Below are positions 1 to 6,084 of a DNA stretch of 6,894 bases, piece by piece (position 1 is the stretch's first letter; the number at the start of each line of letters is the position of its first letter). A program made the position numbers and the translations under genes. The stretch is from Deltaproteobacteria bacterium. GTDB lineage: Bacteria; Myxococcota_A; Polyangia; Polyangiales; Houyiibacteriaceae. The notes under the pieces are model-generated. The model was given only the letters and a program-made list of their open reading frames with translations. It did not search any database and was not told the DNA's origin. Where the stretch lies: positions 1 to 6,894 of the forward strand of contig JAFDFW010000141.1 in assembly GCA_019309605.1 (NCBI GenBank), read 5' to 3'.

Positions 1-1
1 C

Positions 2-511
2 ATCCTCGTCTTGCCGGCCTGCGATCGCTCGAAGATCGACGAAGCGAAGTGGAAGGAGGCGGGCGCCGAAGCCGTGCTCCCTTTCAAGAAAAGTCTCAAG
101 CGGGCGCTCGTAGCTGGCCTCGAGGAAGGCGCGGTTGAAGCGGTTTCTGCGTGCCGCATCGAGGCGCCCAAGCTCGCCGAGGCACAAAGCATCGGCGCGA
201 TCAAAGTAGGCCGAGCGAGCCAGAAGCTACGCAATCCGAGCAACGCCCCCAAGCTCTGGATGCAGCCGTTTCTTCAAGTGTACGAGACCGACCCCGAACG
301 CAGAGTGCCCGGTGTCGTCTTCATCGACGACAAGACCGTGGGCTATGTCGAGCCGATCTTCATGCAGCCGCTGTGCGTGACCTGCCACGGCGCCGAGTTG
401 CCGCCCGACTTGAGAGCGAGGCTCGCGGAGCTGTACCCCGAGGACCAGGCCACCGGCTACGCGGCAGGTGACTTCCGCGGCGTGTTCTGGGTTGAGCTCC
501 CACGCGAGTGA
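2..511 (+). CDS. DUF3365 (Tll0287-like) c-type heme lipoprotein, 5'-truncated by window edge
   Basis: The frame is open from the first bases and ends in TGA at 509-511. The first visible residues read I-L-V-L-P-A-C. L-P-A-C is a plausible lipobox, so the TTG at position 11 is probably not the start: the rest of the signal peptide lies left of the window and the mature protein would begin at that Cys (codon 20-22). The body matches the DUF3365/Tll0287 family: a 'CRIEAP' segment, then 'GRASQKLRNPSNAP' (codons around 206-247), and a C-terminal 'PLCVTCHG' (codons 368-391) whose CxxCH would bind heme c covalently. Known members are heme-binding, PAS-like domains, some redox or sensory and others free-standing. 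This copy has no kinase or second heme motif. Predicted location is the periplasm, anchored to a membrane by lipid. Its electron partner is not visible. Family assignment is strong; the physiological role is unknown. It converges on the next gene with 25 bases between the stops. Confidence 0.85.
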   Translation: MLVLPACDRSKIDEAKWKEAGAEAVLPFKKSLKRALVAGLEEGAVEAVSACRIEAPKLAEAQSIGAIKVGRASQKLRNPSNAPKLWMQPFLQVYETDPERRVPGVVFIDDKTVGYVEPIFMQPLCVTCHGAELPPDLRARLAELYPEDQATGYAAGDFRGVFWVELPRE

Positions 512-536
512 TCGACGGCCGATCGAGCATTGGGCG

Positions 537-932
537 TCAGCCCATGGCCGCGATTCTCTCCGGCTCGATGTAGTAGAGCACTCTGACCTCGCCCGGCGTC
601 CGGAACGGATACTCATCGACGCCCATGTACTTCTTCGCCATGAGATCGATGTGCTGCTCCGCGCCGTCGTTGGTGATTCTTGCGACGCGGCCGCGAATCA
701 TCAGAGAGCGATAGGGGTTCTCGGGATCGGTGACGGAGACGGCAACCCTCGGGTCGCGTCGGATGTTTCGGTCTTTGAGCCGTCCTTCCGCCGAGTTGAC
801 GACGATCAAGGGCCCGTCTGTGTCTACCCAGACTGCGCTTGCTTGCGGGCTGCCATCGGACATGAGCGTCGACAGGTGTGCAAACGCAGGCTTGTCGAAG
901 ATGTCGGCGTGTGATTCGGGGATTTGCTTCAT
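537..932 (-). CDS. PPOX-class (F420-dependent type) split-barrel oxidoreductase family protein
   Basis: 131 residues, starting at the ATG at 932-930. An in-frame ATG at 989 exists, but only the 932 start follows a perfect AGGAGG (944-939) at 6 bases, so I chose it. The protein reads as a small flavin/deazaflavin split barrel of the TIGR03618/Rv1155 type: 'GSPQASAVWVD' (residues 27-37), 'NSAEGRLKDRNIRRDPRV' (46-63), 'MIRGRV' (78-83) and a C-terminal 'RVLYYIEPERI'. The 'GR-K-RN-RRDPRV' segment is the family's cofactor-phosphate-binding signature. Relatives use F420 or FMN/heme-type ligands in the cytoplasm. The cofactor cannot be decided from sequence alone, and no F420 biosynthesis gene is in view. 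The gene lies 157 bases downstream of the alkylsulfatase stop, so it may have its own promoter. A GATAAC about 20 bases before the AGGAGG could be a -10 box, but I see no good -35. Confidence 0.88.
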   Translation of the reverse strand: MKQIPESHADIFDKPAFAHLSTLMSDGSPQASAVWVDTDGPLIVVNSAEGRLKDRNIRRDPRVAVSVTDPENPYRSLMIRGRVARITNDGAEQHIDLMAKKYMGVDEYPFRTPGEVRVLYYIEPERIAAMG

Positions 933-938
933 GACGCT

Positions 939-944
939 CCTCCT
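939..944 (-). promoter_or_regulatory. Strong Shine-Dalgarno site for the PPOX gene
   Basis: On the minus strand this reads AGGAGG, a perfect anti-16S match, six bases before the ATG at 932-930. It settles the choice between that ATG and the upstream in-frame ATG at 989, which has no comparable site. Confidence 0.8.
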
Positions 945-1089
945 GAGGTGGGTTATCAGTCTTCTAAGGCCTGCTTTGCCGGTGTCCACGGCATCCGGAG
1001 GCTACCGGAGCAGCTCTTCGGTCAGATGCCAGACGGTTGCGAAGCCTAACACGAGCGGCCCGTCCAGTGGGCGACACGAACCGCCAACT

Positions 1090-3087
1090 TCACGGGACGA
1101 CGATGTTGAATGTTCCGTCCGGCTTGTCGAACAGTCGGAAGAAGCGAACCAAGTCCACGCGGCTGCCCTCGACCTCGAGGTCGTCGGTGAACAGCGTGTC
1201 CCTGATGCCGACCTTTCCGGTGGCCATTTTGAGGTAGATGTCGCGGGTGATTCTCAGCGTCACGTGTGCGTCGGGGTCTGGATCGCGTTTGTAGTGGCGC
1301 AAGACTGAGTTCTTGAGCTCGAGGACGTGGCTAACACCGAGATCGCTGAAGATCAGATTCACGATCATTTCCATCCCCTCTGCTTTCGGGGCATTCAAAC
1401 GGGCTGCCATCGCGTCGAGGAAGGGCTCCAACGGCGCTTGCTTGATCATGTCCATAGCCGACGCCAGGTCAATGCCCTCCTCGGGACCGCCGTGGCGCAG
1501 CTCGAGGGCGCCCGTTAGATAGACGTCGCGCCAAGGCCCGGACTCAGACTGATACCCGAGCTGGTCGTACGCACGCGCAAGAAGCGCGCGGGCCTCCTGG
1601 TTTTCGGGATCCGAAAACACGAGGTGGTTCACAACCTCTGCGACCCATCGATAGTCGCCCGTGTCGTAAGCGGCCTGTGCGCTCGTCAGCAAACTGGCAG
1701 CGCCTCCCGCCAGTTTCACGTATCTCGCTCCCGCTTCCGCCGGTGGCAGAGGGTCGAGATTGGCGGGGTTGCCGTCGTACCAACCGAAGTAGCGTTGGTA
1801 GACCGCCTTCGCGTTGTGTTTGAGCGTGCCGTAATAGCCGCGGTTGGGAAACGAGCGTCGCAACGACTCGGGCAACTCGAGCTCCTCGGCGATTTCCCGT
1901 GGGGTGTGGCCGTGCAGCGCGAGTCGCAAGGTCTGGTCGTTGATGTACTTGTAGGTATCGCGCTGCTTTTCGAGGAAGGCGATGATGCGTTCGTTGCCCC
2001 AGATCGGCCAATGATGGCTTCCGAAGTAGACATCGGCCTCACCGAAGAGTGCGATGATCTCATCGATGTACCCGCTCCACTTGAGGGCGTCCCGCACCTT
2101 GGCGCCGCGCAATGTGTAGAGATTGTGCATGTTGTGCGACACGACTTCGGCGCCGCAGAAGGCCTTCAAATCGGGCAGGTAGAACGTCAGCTCTGCTGGA
2201 GCCTCGGACCCCGGAGCGTTCTGGAACACGAACTTCACTCCGTCGATCGTCAGTTCGGTCGTCGTCTCACGAATGATCTCGGTAGGCTGGAGGATGCCGA
2301 AGGTGCCCTGGGCAGGTCCCTTGCCGAGGCCGGAACCCACGTGGCCCCGCTCGGTGCGAGGCAGTCGTAGTCCGAACATGTAGAGCGCCCGCCGCGACAT
2401 CGTCACCCCAGCGACGATGTTTTCGCTGGTCGCTTCGTCGACGAACGACTCGGGCGCAATGATCGGCACTTTCCGCTCTTCGGCCTCCTCCGGTGTGAGG
2501 ACCCCAAGCACGCCGCCAAAGTGGTCGATGTGGCTGTGCGTGAAGATGACCGCCGACACGGGTTTGTCGCCCAGATGCTCGCGAGCGAAGGCAATCGCGG
2601 CGCGTGCTGTTTCTTCTGCGGTGAGCGGGTCGACGACGATCCATCCAGTCTCGCCATCGATCAGCGACATGTTGGCAAGGTCGTACCCGCGCAGCTGGTG
2701 CACGCCCTTCGTGACCTCGAACAAGCCATGAATGTTGTTTAGGCGCGCCTGCCGCCAAAGGCTTGGGTTCACGCTTGCAGGGGCCTCGCCATCGACGAAC
2801 CCGTACGAGGGCATATCCCAGATCGTGTTACCTTTGGCGCCGGTGACGCGAAGCTCGGCGTTGCTCGCGATCAATCCGCGTTTCGCGTCTTCGAAGTCCT
2901 GCGGATCGGACAGCGGCAGAGTTTCGCCGACGCTTGCGTTGAGCGCGGCCGTCTCCGCAGACGGTGCCGTATTGCCCGCCACGTCAGGCGGCAGGTTCGC
3001 CCCAGCAAAGGAGGGCGCTTCAACTTTTTGCGCGCACCCGCTAAGCGCCAAGGCGAGAATCAAGGTCGTCGGGATCTGCTGCTGCAT
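1090..3087 (-). CDS. sdsA: SdsA1-type alkylsulfatase lipoprotein (metallo-beta-lactamase fold)
   Basis: This 665-residue protein is expected to hydrolyse alkyl sulfate esters such as dodecyl sulfate to alcohol and sulfate. Residues 1-18 (L-S-G-C, Cys18) form a lipoprotein signal peptide, oddly without Lys/Arg in its n-region. An Ala/Pro/Ser-rich linker follows. The metallo-beta-lactamase domain (about 85-365) has THSHIDH at 183-189. All SdsA1 zinc ligands align at the same spacing as in Pseudomonas SdsA1 (recalled numbering): His184, His186, Asp188, His189, Glu295, Glu314 and His359. Residues about 375-515 match the alkylsulfatase dimerisation domain. About 555-665 is an SCP2-like C-terminal domain thought to hold the hydrophobic alkyl chain. 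Length and domain order are normal for the family. The start ATG has GAGGG eight bases upstream. The membrane protein gene ends 70 bases before it on the same strand, so co-transcription is possible. Substrate range is inferred from the family. Confidence 0.93.
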   Translation of the reverse strand: MQQQIPTTLILALALSGCAQKVEAPSFAGANLPPDVAGNTAPSAETAALNASVGETLPLSDPQDFEDAKRGLIASNAELRVTGAKGNTIWDMPSYGFVDGEAPASVNPSLWRQARLNNIHGLFEVTKGVHQLRGYDLANMSLIDGETGWIVVDPLTAEETARAAIAFAREHLGDKPVSAVIFTHSHIDHFGGVLGVLTPEEAEERKVPIIAPESFVDEATSENIVAGVTMSRRALYMFGLRLPRTERGHVGSGLGKGPAQGTFGILQPTEIIRETTTELTIDGVKFVFQNAPGSEAPAELTFYLPDLKAFCGAEVVSHNMHNLYTLRGAKVRDALKWSGYIDEIIALFGEADVYFGSHHWPIWGNERIIAFLEKQRDTYKYINDQTLRLALHGHTPREIAEELELPESLRRSFPNRGYYGTLKHNAKAVYQRYFGWYDGNPANLDPLPPAEAGARYVKLAGGAASLLTSAQAAYDTGDYRWVAEVVNHLVFSDPENQEARALLARAYDQLGYQSESGPWRDVYLTGALELRHGGPEEGIDLASAMDMIKQAPLEPFLDAMAARLNAPKAEGMEMIVNLIFSDLGVSHVLELKNSVLRHYKRDPDPDAHVTLRITRDIYLKMATGKVGIRDTLFTDDLEVEGSRVDLVRFFRLFDKPDGTFNIVVP

Positions 3088-3124
3088 GGCCTGTGCCCTC
3101 GGGAACGACGCGAGCCTACGTGAA

Positions 3125-3156
3125 CCCGACGACAGATGGAACGGGCAACGGTCGGG
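3125..3156 (-). repeat. Inverted repeat between membrane protein gene and alkylsulfatase gene
   Basis: CCCGAC at 3125-3130 is matched by GTCGGG at 3151-3156, a perfect 6-bp stem with a 20-base loop, one base beyond the TAG stop (3160-3158) of the membrane protein gene. There is no T-run after it, so it is not a classical intrinsic terminator. It could be a weak attenuator, a transcript-stabilising hairpin, or chance. Confidence 0.3.
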
Positions 3157-3157
3157 A

Positions 3158-4294
3158 CTACGGCTCGATCAGCGCGTATTCTCCGACGTCGTCTCCCAGG
3201 ATCTCCCAGCGGGTCGAGTCACGGCTTCGATTGGGCCCGAACGAATACACAAAAACCACGCGGCGACCGTTTTCCTTGTCGCAGCGGTCGCGGATCCAGT
3301 AGGGCGAGTTCCATGGGTCCAAGAAGAACTCCGCTCGTGCTTCGGGGAGCCCGCGGTCGACCAGTCGCGTGAACGAACCTTTCGTGAGCGGTCGTGCGTA
3401 TTTCTTCTTCTCGACGAAGGTGTAGATGCGCTTGTGCAAGCCACACTTGGTGAGCGCCGGCCTGTCTTCCGCCTCCGCCAGCTCGATGAGGTCCTTCTTG
3501 AGGGCCTCGGTTTCGGCCCTGGCCATCCCGACGTTTGCGGGGTCACCGCTTTGCCGGTTCTGAGACCACGATGCCGTCGAGAATGCTAGCGCGAGGGTGA
3601 GCATCACCACGCCTGTTGCTCGGGAGAGTGAGCTGCCGCGTTCACCTGAGAAACTCTCAGAGTTCGCGATGGCGACCAACAAGAAACCGAAACCCAGCGC
3701 ACACTCGACGACTTCCCCCGTGAACTTCCAGGGATACCAAACGTGGAGCGCGAACATCGCGAACATCGACGGCGTGAGCTCGACGGGCGGGACGACGATC
3801 GCGATTCGATCGAGCCGCCGTCGCACGGAAGGAAACAACGCGATCAGCGGTAGCAACACTCCATAGCCGAGGATGATGCCGCGAAACACGAGCATCCGAA
3901 GCTTGGTGCTTGCGATATTGTGGAGGTTGAGCTCCTGCTGGAAGTTCTCTGCCAAGAAATAGTCGGGCGGCCTATGTCCGAAGACACGTTGCCCCCACGA
4001 GATTTCCTCCATCGCCACGAACACGCAGAAGAGCGCAAGCCCCGCGAGGAACCAGGGGAGGGAGCCCGTCGTTCGCCGTTGACGCCACGCCGCCATCACG
4101 AAGACACCGCCTGCGATGAAGAAGCTCCAGAATGACGCCCATTCGAGGGCCTGGTCTTCTTGGACACTTCGGTAGTAGATGTCCGGGTAGCTCGCCTCCA
4201 GCCACGCAAACGCACCGAGGAAGCCTATAAGGAGCACGTTGGCTGAGACAGCCCGTCTTCCCGATGCATCCGAGACCACTGACACCAAGGACAT
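3158..4294 (-). CDS. Polytopic membrane protein with GspG-like (pseudopilin) C-terminal domain
   Basis: 378 residues; the exact function is not known to me. The N-terminal part has about six or seven hydrophobic segments (about 17-34, 52-70, 81-96, 133-154, 174-188, 194-210, 226-243). It carries a conserved-looking 'EEISWGQRVFG' (96-106) and 'ELNLHN' (121-126), a pairing I recall from uncharacterised bacterial membrane proteins. After the last helix comes a charged helix (about 257-277). The tail then resembles the T2SS major pseudopilin GspG: 'FFLDPWNSPYWI' (323-334), then 'VVFVYSFGPNRSRDST' (346-361) and 'GDDV'. GspG proteins have 'DPWGNPY...YSFG/YSLGADG' in this order, where the loop binds calcium. 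No prepilin-peptidase site precedes the helix. The ATG at 4294 has AAGG only one base upstream; TTG at 4288 or GTG at 4285 would be better spaced (7 and 10 bases), so the start is uncertain by a few codons. The gene is divergent from the methyltransferase gene and upstream of the alkylsulfatase. Confidence 0.82.
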   Translation of the reverse strand: MSLVSVVSDASGRRAVSANVLLIGFLGAFAWLEASYPDIYYRSVQEDQALEWASFWSFFIAGGVFVMAAWRQRRTTGSLPWFLAGLALFCVFVAMEEISWGQRVFGHRPPDYFLAENFQQELNLHNIASTKLRMLVFRGIILGYGVLLPLIALFPSVRRRLDRIAIVVPPVELTPSMFAMFALHVWYPWKFTGEVVECALGFGFLLVAIANSESFSGERGSSLSRATGVVMLTLALAFSTASWSQNRQSGDPANVGMARAETEALKKDLIELAEAEDRPALTKCGLHKRIYTFVEKKKYARPLTKGSFTRLVDRGLPEARAEFFLDPWNSPYWIRDRCDKENGRRVVFVYSFGPNRSRDSTRWEILGDDVGEYALIEP

Positions 4295-4376
4295 GCCTTA
4301 CAGCCTGTCCGGCGTCTTTACAACAGCGAGCAACGCTGATGCGCCGCGACCGGCGGTCTGGTAAATGTGCCTGCAG

Positions 4377-5003
4377 ATGGGCTTGTACGACCGCTACATC
4401 CTCCCACCCCTCATCAATCTGGCCTGCTCCTCCAAGCCGAACATGAAGCAACGGGAAAAGGTGGTTCCTCTTGCGGAGGGCGAGGTTCTCGAGATCGGCG
4501 TGGGCAGCGGCTTGAACTTTCCCTTCTACGACACCGACAAGGTCCGAAAGGTGTGGGGCCTCGAGCCCTCCGAGGGCATGCGCCTGCTTGCGCGCAAGAA
4601 GCTCGCGGGATCGGAGCTCAACGTAGAGCTGATCGATCTCCCGGGTGAGGAAATCCCGCTCGACACGAACAGCGTGGATACCGTGGTGGTCACGTACACG
4701 CTGTGCACGATCCCCGATGCACAGCGCGCGCTGCGAGGGATGCGGCGTGTTCTCCGACCCGGGGGCCACCTCTTGTTCTGCGAGCACGGCGCGGCGCCGG
4801 ATGAGGGCGTTCGACGATGGCAGGAGCGACTCAACCCGATCTGGCGTCGGTTCTCCGGCGGCTGCAACATCAACAAGGACATCCCTGGCCTTCTGGAATC
4901 TTCCGGCTTCCGAGTCGTCGTCGACGAGCGAATGTACATCCCGGGGGTCAAGGCCCTCTCGTACAACTACTGGGGCAGCGCCGCCGCTGATCGGTTATCC
5001 TGA
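4377..5003 (+). CDS. Class I SAM-dependent methyltransferase, METTL7/TMT1-like
   Basis: 208 residues from the ATG at 4377. An ATG four codons earlier (4365) is also possible; neither has a clear Shine-Dalgarno. I prefer 4377 because relatives begin 'M-GLYDRYILP'. SAM-binding motif I is EIGVGSG (39-45), followed by the acidic end of strand 2 in 'LEPSEGM' (62-68), motif IV-like 'YTLCTIPD' (107-114) and 'LRPGGHLLFCEHG' (126-138). The late 'GGCNINKDI' (161-169) is typical of the METTL7/TMT1 branch, whose human members methylate thiols. Bacterial members are mostly uncharacterised, so the substrate is unknown. A membrane-associated lipid-like substrate is also possible. No signal peptide is evident; the N-terminal 'YILPPLINLAC' is mildly hydrophobic. 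The stop TGA overlaps an out-of-frame ATG (TGATG). The following membrane protein gene begins 6 bases later, suggesting a two-gene transcript. Confidence 0.9.
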   Translation: MGLYDRYILPPLINLACSSKPNMKQREKVVPLAEGEVLEIGVGSGLNFPFYDTDKVRKVWGLEPSEGMRLLARKKLAGSELNVELIDLPGEEIPLDTNSVDTVVVTYTLCTIPDAQRALRGMRRVLRPGGHLLFCEHGAAPDEGVRRWQERLNPIWRRFSGGCNINKDIPGLLESSGFRVVVDERMYIPGVKALSYNYWGSAAADRLS

Positions 5004-5009
5004 TGGCCA

Positions 5010-5393
5010 GTGGGCAAGGGGATCGCATTGTTGTGCTTGGCCGGGGGGGGCGCAGTTTGTGCGGCATCGCTCGGCTTCTTCCCCGCTGACTATCTCGTGT
5101 TCCAGGCGCCCCGCGCAGTCGTCTTCGGCGCCGGAGCAGTGTTCGTCCTGGTTGGCTTCATGCTGTTGGCCGGCGATCACCGTGCCAGCGATTCAATCGG
5201 GTCGATCGTCCTCCTGACTCTCGCCGCCATGGGTGGTTGGGTCACCTTCTACGCTCCGGAAGGAACCATCAATCGTGTCTTCCCGTTCATTCCCGCGTCG
5301 GTCAACGACGCGCTCGGGCGCCTGCTGTTCGGCCTCGGCGCGGCCGCGTGCCTAGGCATGGCGGCGTGGGCGCTGCGCCGTTTGTTCCGCTAG
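5010..5393 (+). CDS. Small four-helix integral membrane protein, unrecognised
   Basis: 127 residues from a GTG start, 6 bases after the methyltransferase stop, so translation is probably coupled. Four hydrophobic segments are visible (about 4-22, 35-54, 64-81 and 104-121). Between helices 3 and 4 lies a loop 'YAPEGTINRVFPFIP' (81-95), and the C-terminus is positively charged (RRLFR), which suits a cytoplasmic tail. I do not recognise a family, and no catalytic residues stand out. The GTG has only a weak upstream site. A G8 run at 5043-5050 lies in codons 12-14. With seven Gs instead of eight, the ATG at 5003, which overlaps the previous stop, would read into this frame. I keep the GTG because its reading gives a clean first transmembrane helix. 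The last 92 bases overlap the convergent frame ending at 5302. Confidence 0.75.
   Translation: MGKGIALLCLAGGGAVCAASLGFFPADYLVFQAPRAVVFGAGAVFVLVGFMLLAGDHRASDSIGSIVLLTLAAMGGWVTFYAPEGTINRVFPFIPASVNDALGRLLFGLGAAACLGMAAWALRRLFR
5043..5050 (+). repeat. G8 homopolymer within the four-helix membrane protein gene
   Basis: Eight consecutive Gs lie about 33 bases after the GTG start. Such tracts are prone to slippage and to sequencing error. Losing one G would connect an ATG start (5003) to the downstream frame and break the GTG-initiated one. Confidence 0.6.
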
Positions 5394-5571
5394 GAGCCAT
5401 TGGGAATCGGCTTGCCACGGTGTGCGCGGCTGGGTCGCCTTCTAGTAGCAAGCCGCAGTTTTCGCAGAGGACGTTTTCCCAGTTCGCATCGCGACCGTCG
5501 GCGCCGCTGGCGAGCATGGCGTTGACCCAGTCGACGATTGTGGGGACGCCGCCGGTCGTGTCGTCGTACAC
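5302..5571 (-). CDS. Short unrecognised CxxC protein, possibly truncated or decayed at its C-terminus
   Basis: This is an 89-residue frame if begun at the GTG at 5571-5569, 7 bases after the stop of the upstream methyltransferase. Residues 1-46 look like real protein: 'YDDTTGGVPTIVDWVNAML' (2-20), 'WENVLCENCG' (31-40, one CxxC) and 'LLLEGD' (41-46). Codons in this part end mostly in G or C, like the neighbours. From about residue 47 codon use becomes irregular. Residues 60-89 (Arg/Pro/Ala/Gly-rich) lie antisense to the membrane protein gene and look like its shadow. Only one Cys pair is present before the shadow region, so a complete zinc ribbon is not visible. I do not recognise the family. 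It may be a genuine small operon member with a convergent overlap, the remaining end of a longer gene, or a frame with a lesion near 5430-5450. No ATG start is available before residue 19. Confidence 0.45.
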   Translation of the reverse strand: MYDDTTGGVPTIVDWVNAMLASGADGRDANWENVLCENCGLLLEGDPAAHTVASRFPMAPSGTNGAAPTPPCLGTRPRRGRTAGARARR

Positions 5572-5578
5572 CTTAGCG

Positions 5579-6082
5579 TCAGCGGCGTCTCGCCGGCTCC
5601 ACGCCGTTGATCGCGCAGATTCTCTGGCGCACCGCGGGCGCGGGTTCCTCTTCGATCGCGTGCTCATACGCCATGATGGTGAGCCGAGGCGCGAACGCAT
5701 CTAGCAACTCCGCCGGGTTGAGAAGGAACGCCGGGTTGTGTGGACGGCCGAGTTTCTCGTTGCCCTTCGCGAAGGTTTCGTAAATCAGCACCCCGCCTGG
5801 CCCGAGCGATTCGACCAGGCGCGGCAAGTGAGGGCGGTGCAGGTAGTTGGTGACGACGGGCCAGGCACCGGCTTCCAAGTCAGCCTGGAGGATCTCGACC
5901 TTTTCGTTCGTCGCGAGGTCGCTCACGCCGGCAACATCGATGTCTACGGCGAGCACGCGGTATCCCAGTGCAGTCAAGTACCGAGTGTGGCGGCCGGCTC
6001 CGCAGGCGAGGTCCAAGACGATTCCGCCCTCTGGAATCAGCGACGCAAAGCGTTCGACCCAGGGCGACGGCTGCAAGGACAT
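5579..6082 (-). CDS. Class I SAM-dependent methyltransferase (TehB/UbiG-like), internally shortened
   Basis: 167 residues, ATG at 6082-6080, two bases after the DUF4404 stop, so translation is probably coupled. Motif I is LDLACGAGRH (23-32), with Asp47 in 'AVDID' as the likely ribose-binding acid and 'QADLE' (66-70). The second half, 'VVTNYLHRPHLP' (76-87), 'GPGGVLIYETFAKGNEKLGRPHNPAFLL' region (94-121) and 'RQRICAI' (152-158), is characteristic of a widespread uncharacterised bacterial methyltransferase family often labelled TehB-like. Relatives I recall have about nine more residues between 'WP' and 'VVTNYL', including an FD pair at the start of strand 4. Here 'GAWPVVTNYL' joins directly (71-80), so a short in-frame deletion is likely. 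Whether SAM binding survives is unclear. The substrate is unknown; tellurite resistance should not be assumed. There is no strong Shine-Dalgarno. Confidence 0.87.
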   Translation of the reverse strand: MSLQPSPWVERFASLIPEGGIVLDLACGAGRHTRYLTALGYRVLAVDIDVAGVSDLATNEKVEILQADLEAGAWPVVTNYLHRPHLPRLVESLGPGGVLIYETFAKGNEKLGRPHNPAFLLNPAELLDAFAPRLTIMAYEHAIEEEPAPAVRQRICAINGVEPARRR

Positions 6083-6084
6083 GT

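Noticed and set aside
510..524. GATCG...CGATC hairpin overlapping the stop of the heme lipoprotein gene
   Set aside because: It is only a 5-bp stem without a T-run, not enough to call a terminator between the convergent genes.
977..993. TGCCG...CGGCA hairpin downstream of the alkylsulfatase
   Set aside because: A 5-bp stem with a 7-base loop and no T-tract on either strand; likely chance in GC-rich DNA.
730..1308. 192-codon open frame on the + strand
   Set aside because: It is antisense to the PPOX gene and the alkylsulfatase C-terminus, with low-complexity Ser/Arg/Val composition.
1624..2370. 248-codon open frame on the + strand
   Set aside because: It is entirely antisense to the alkylsulfatase domain that carries the zinc ligands and dimerisation region.
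2732..3589. 285-codon open frame on the + strand
   Set aside because: It lies antisense across the starts and ends of the alkylsulfatase and membrane protein genes, and its translation has no recognisable motif. It is a GC-driven shadow.
4295..4376. Bidirectional promoter in the 82-base divergent gap
   Set aside because: Promoters must lie here or nearby, but no -35/-10 pair with good spacing could be picked out on either strand (TTTACA on + has no -10 partner).
3972..4787. 271-codon open frame on the - strand
   Set aside because: It runs antisense through the methyltransferase and out of frame through the membrane protein; both have strong family motifs in their own frames.
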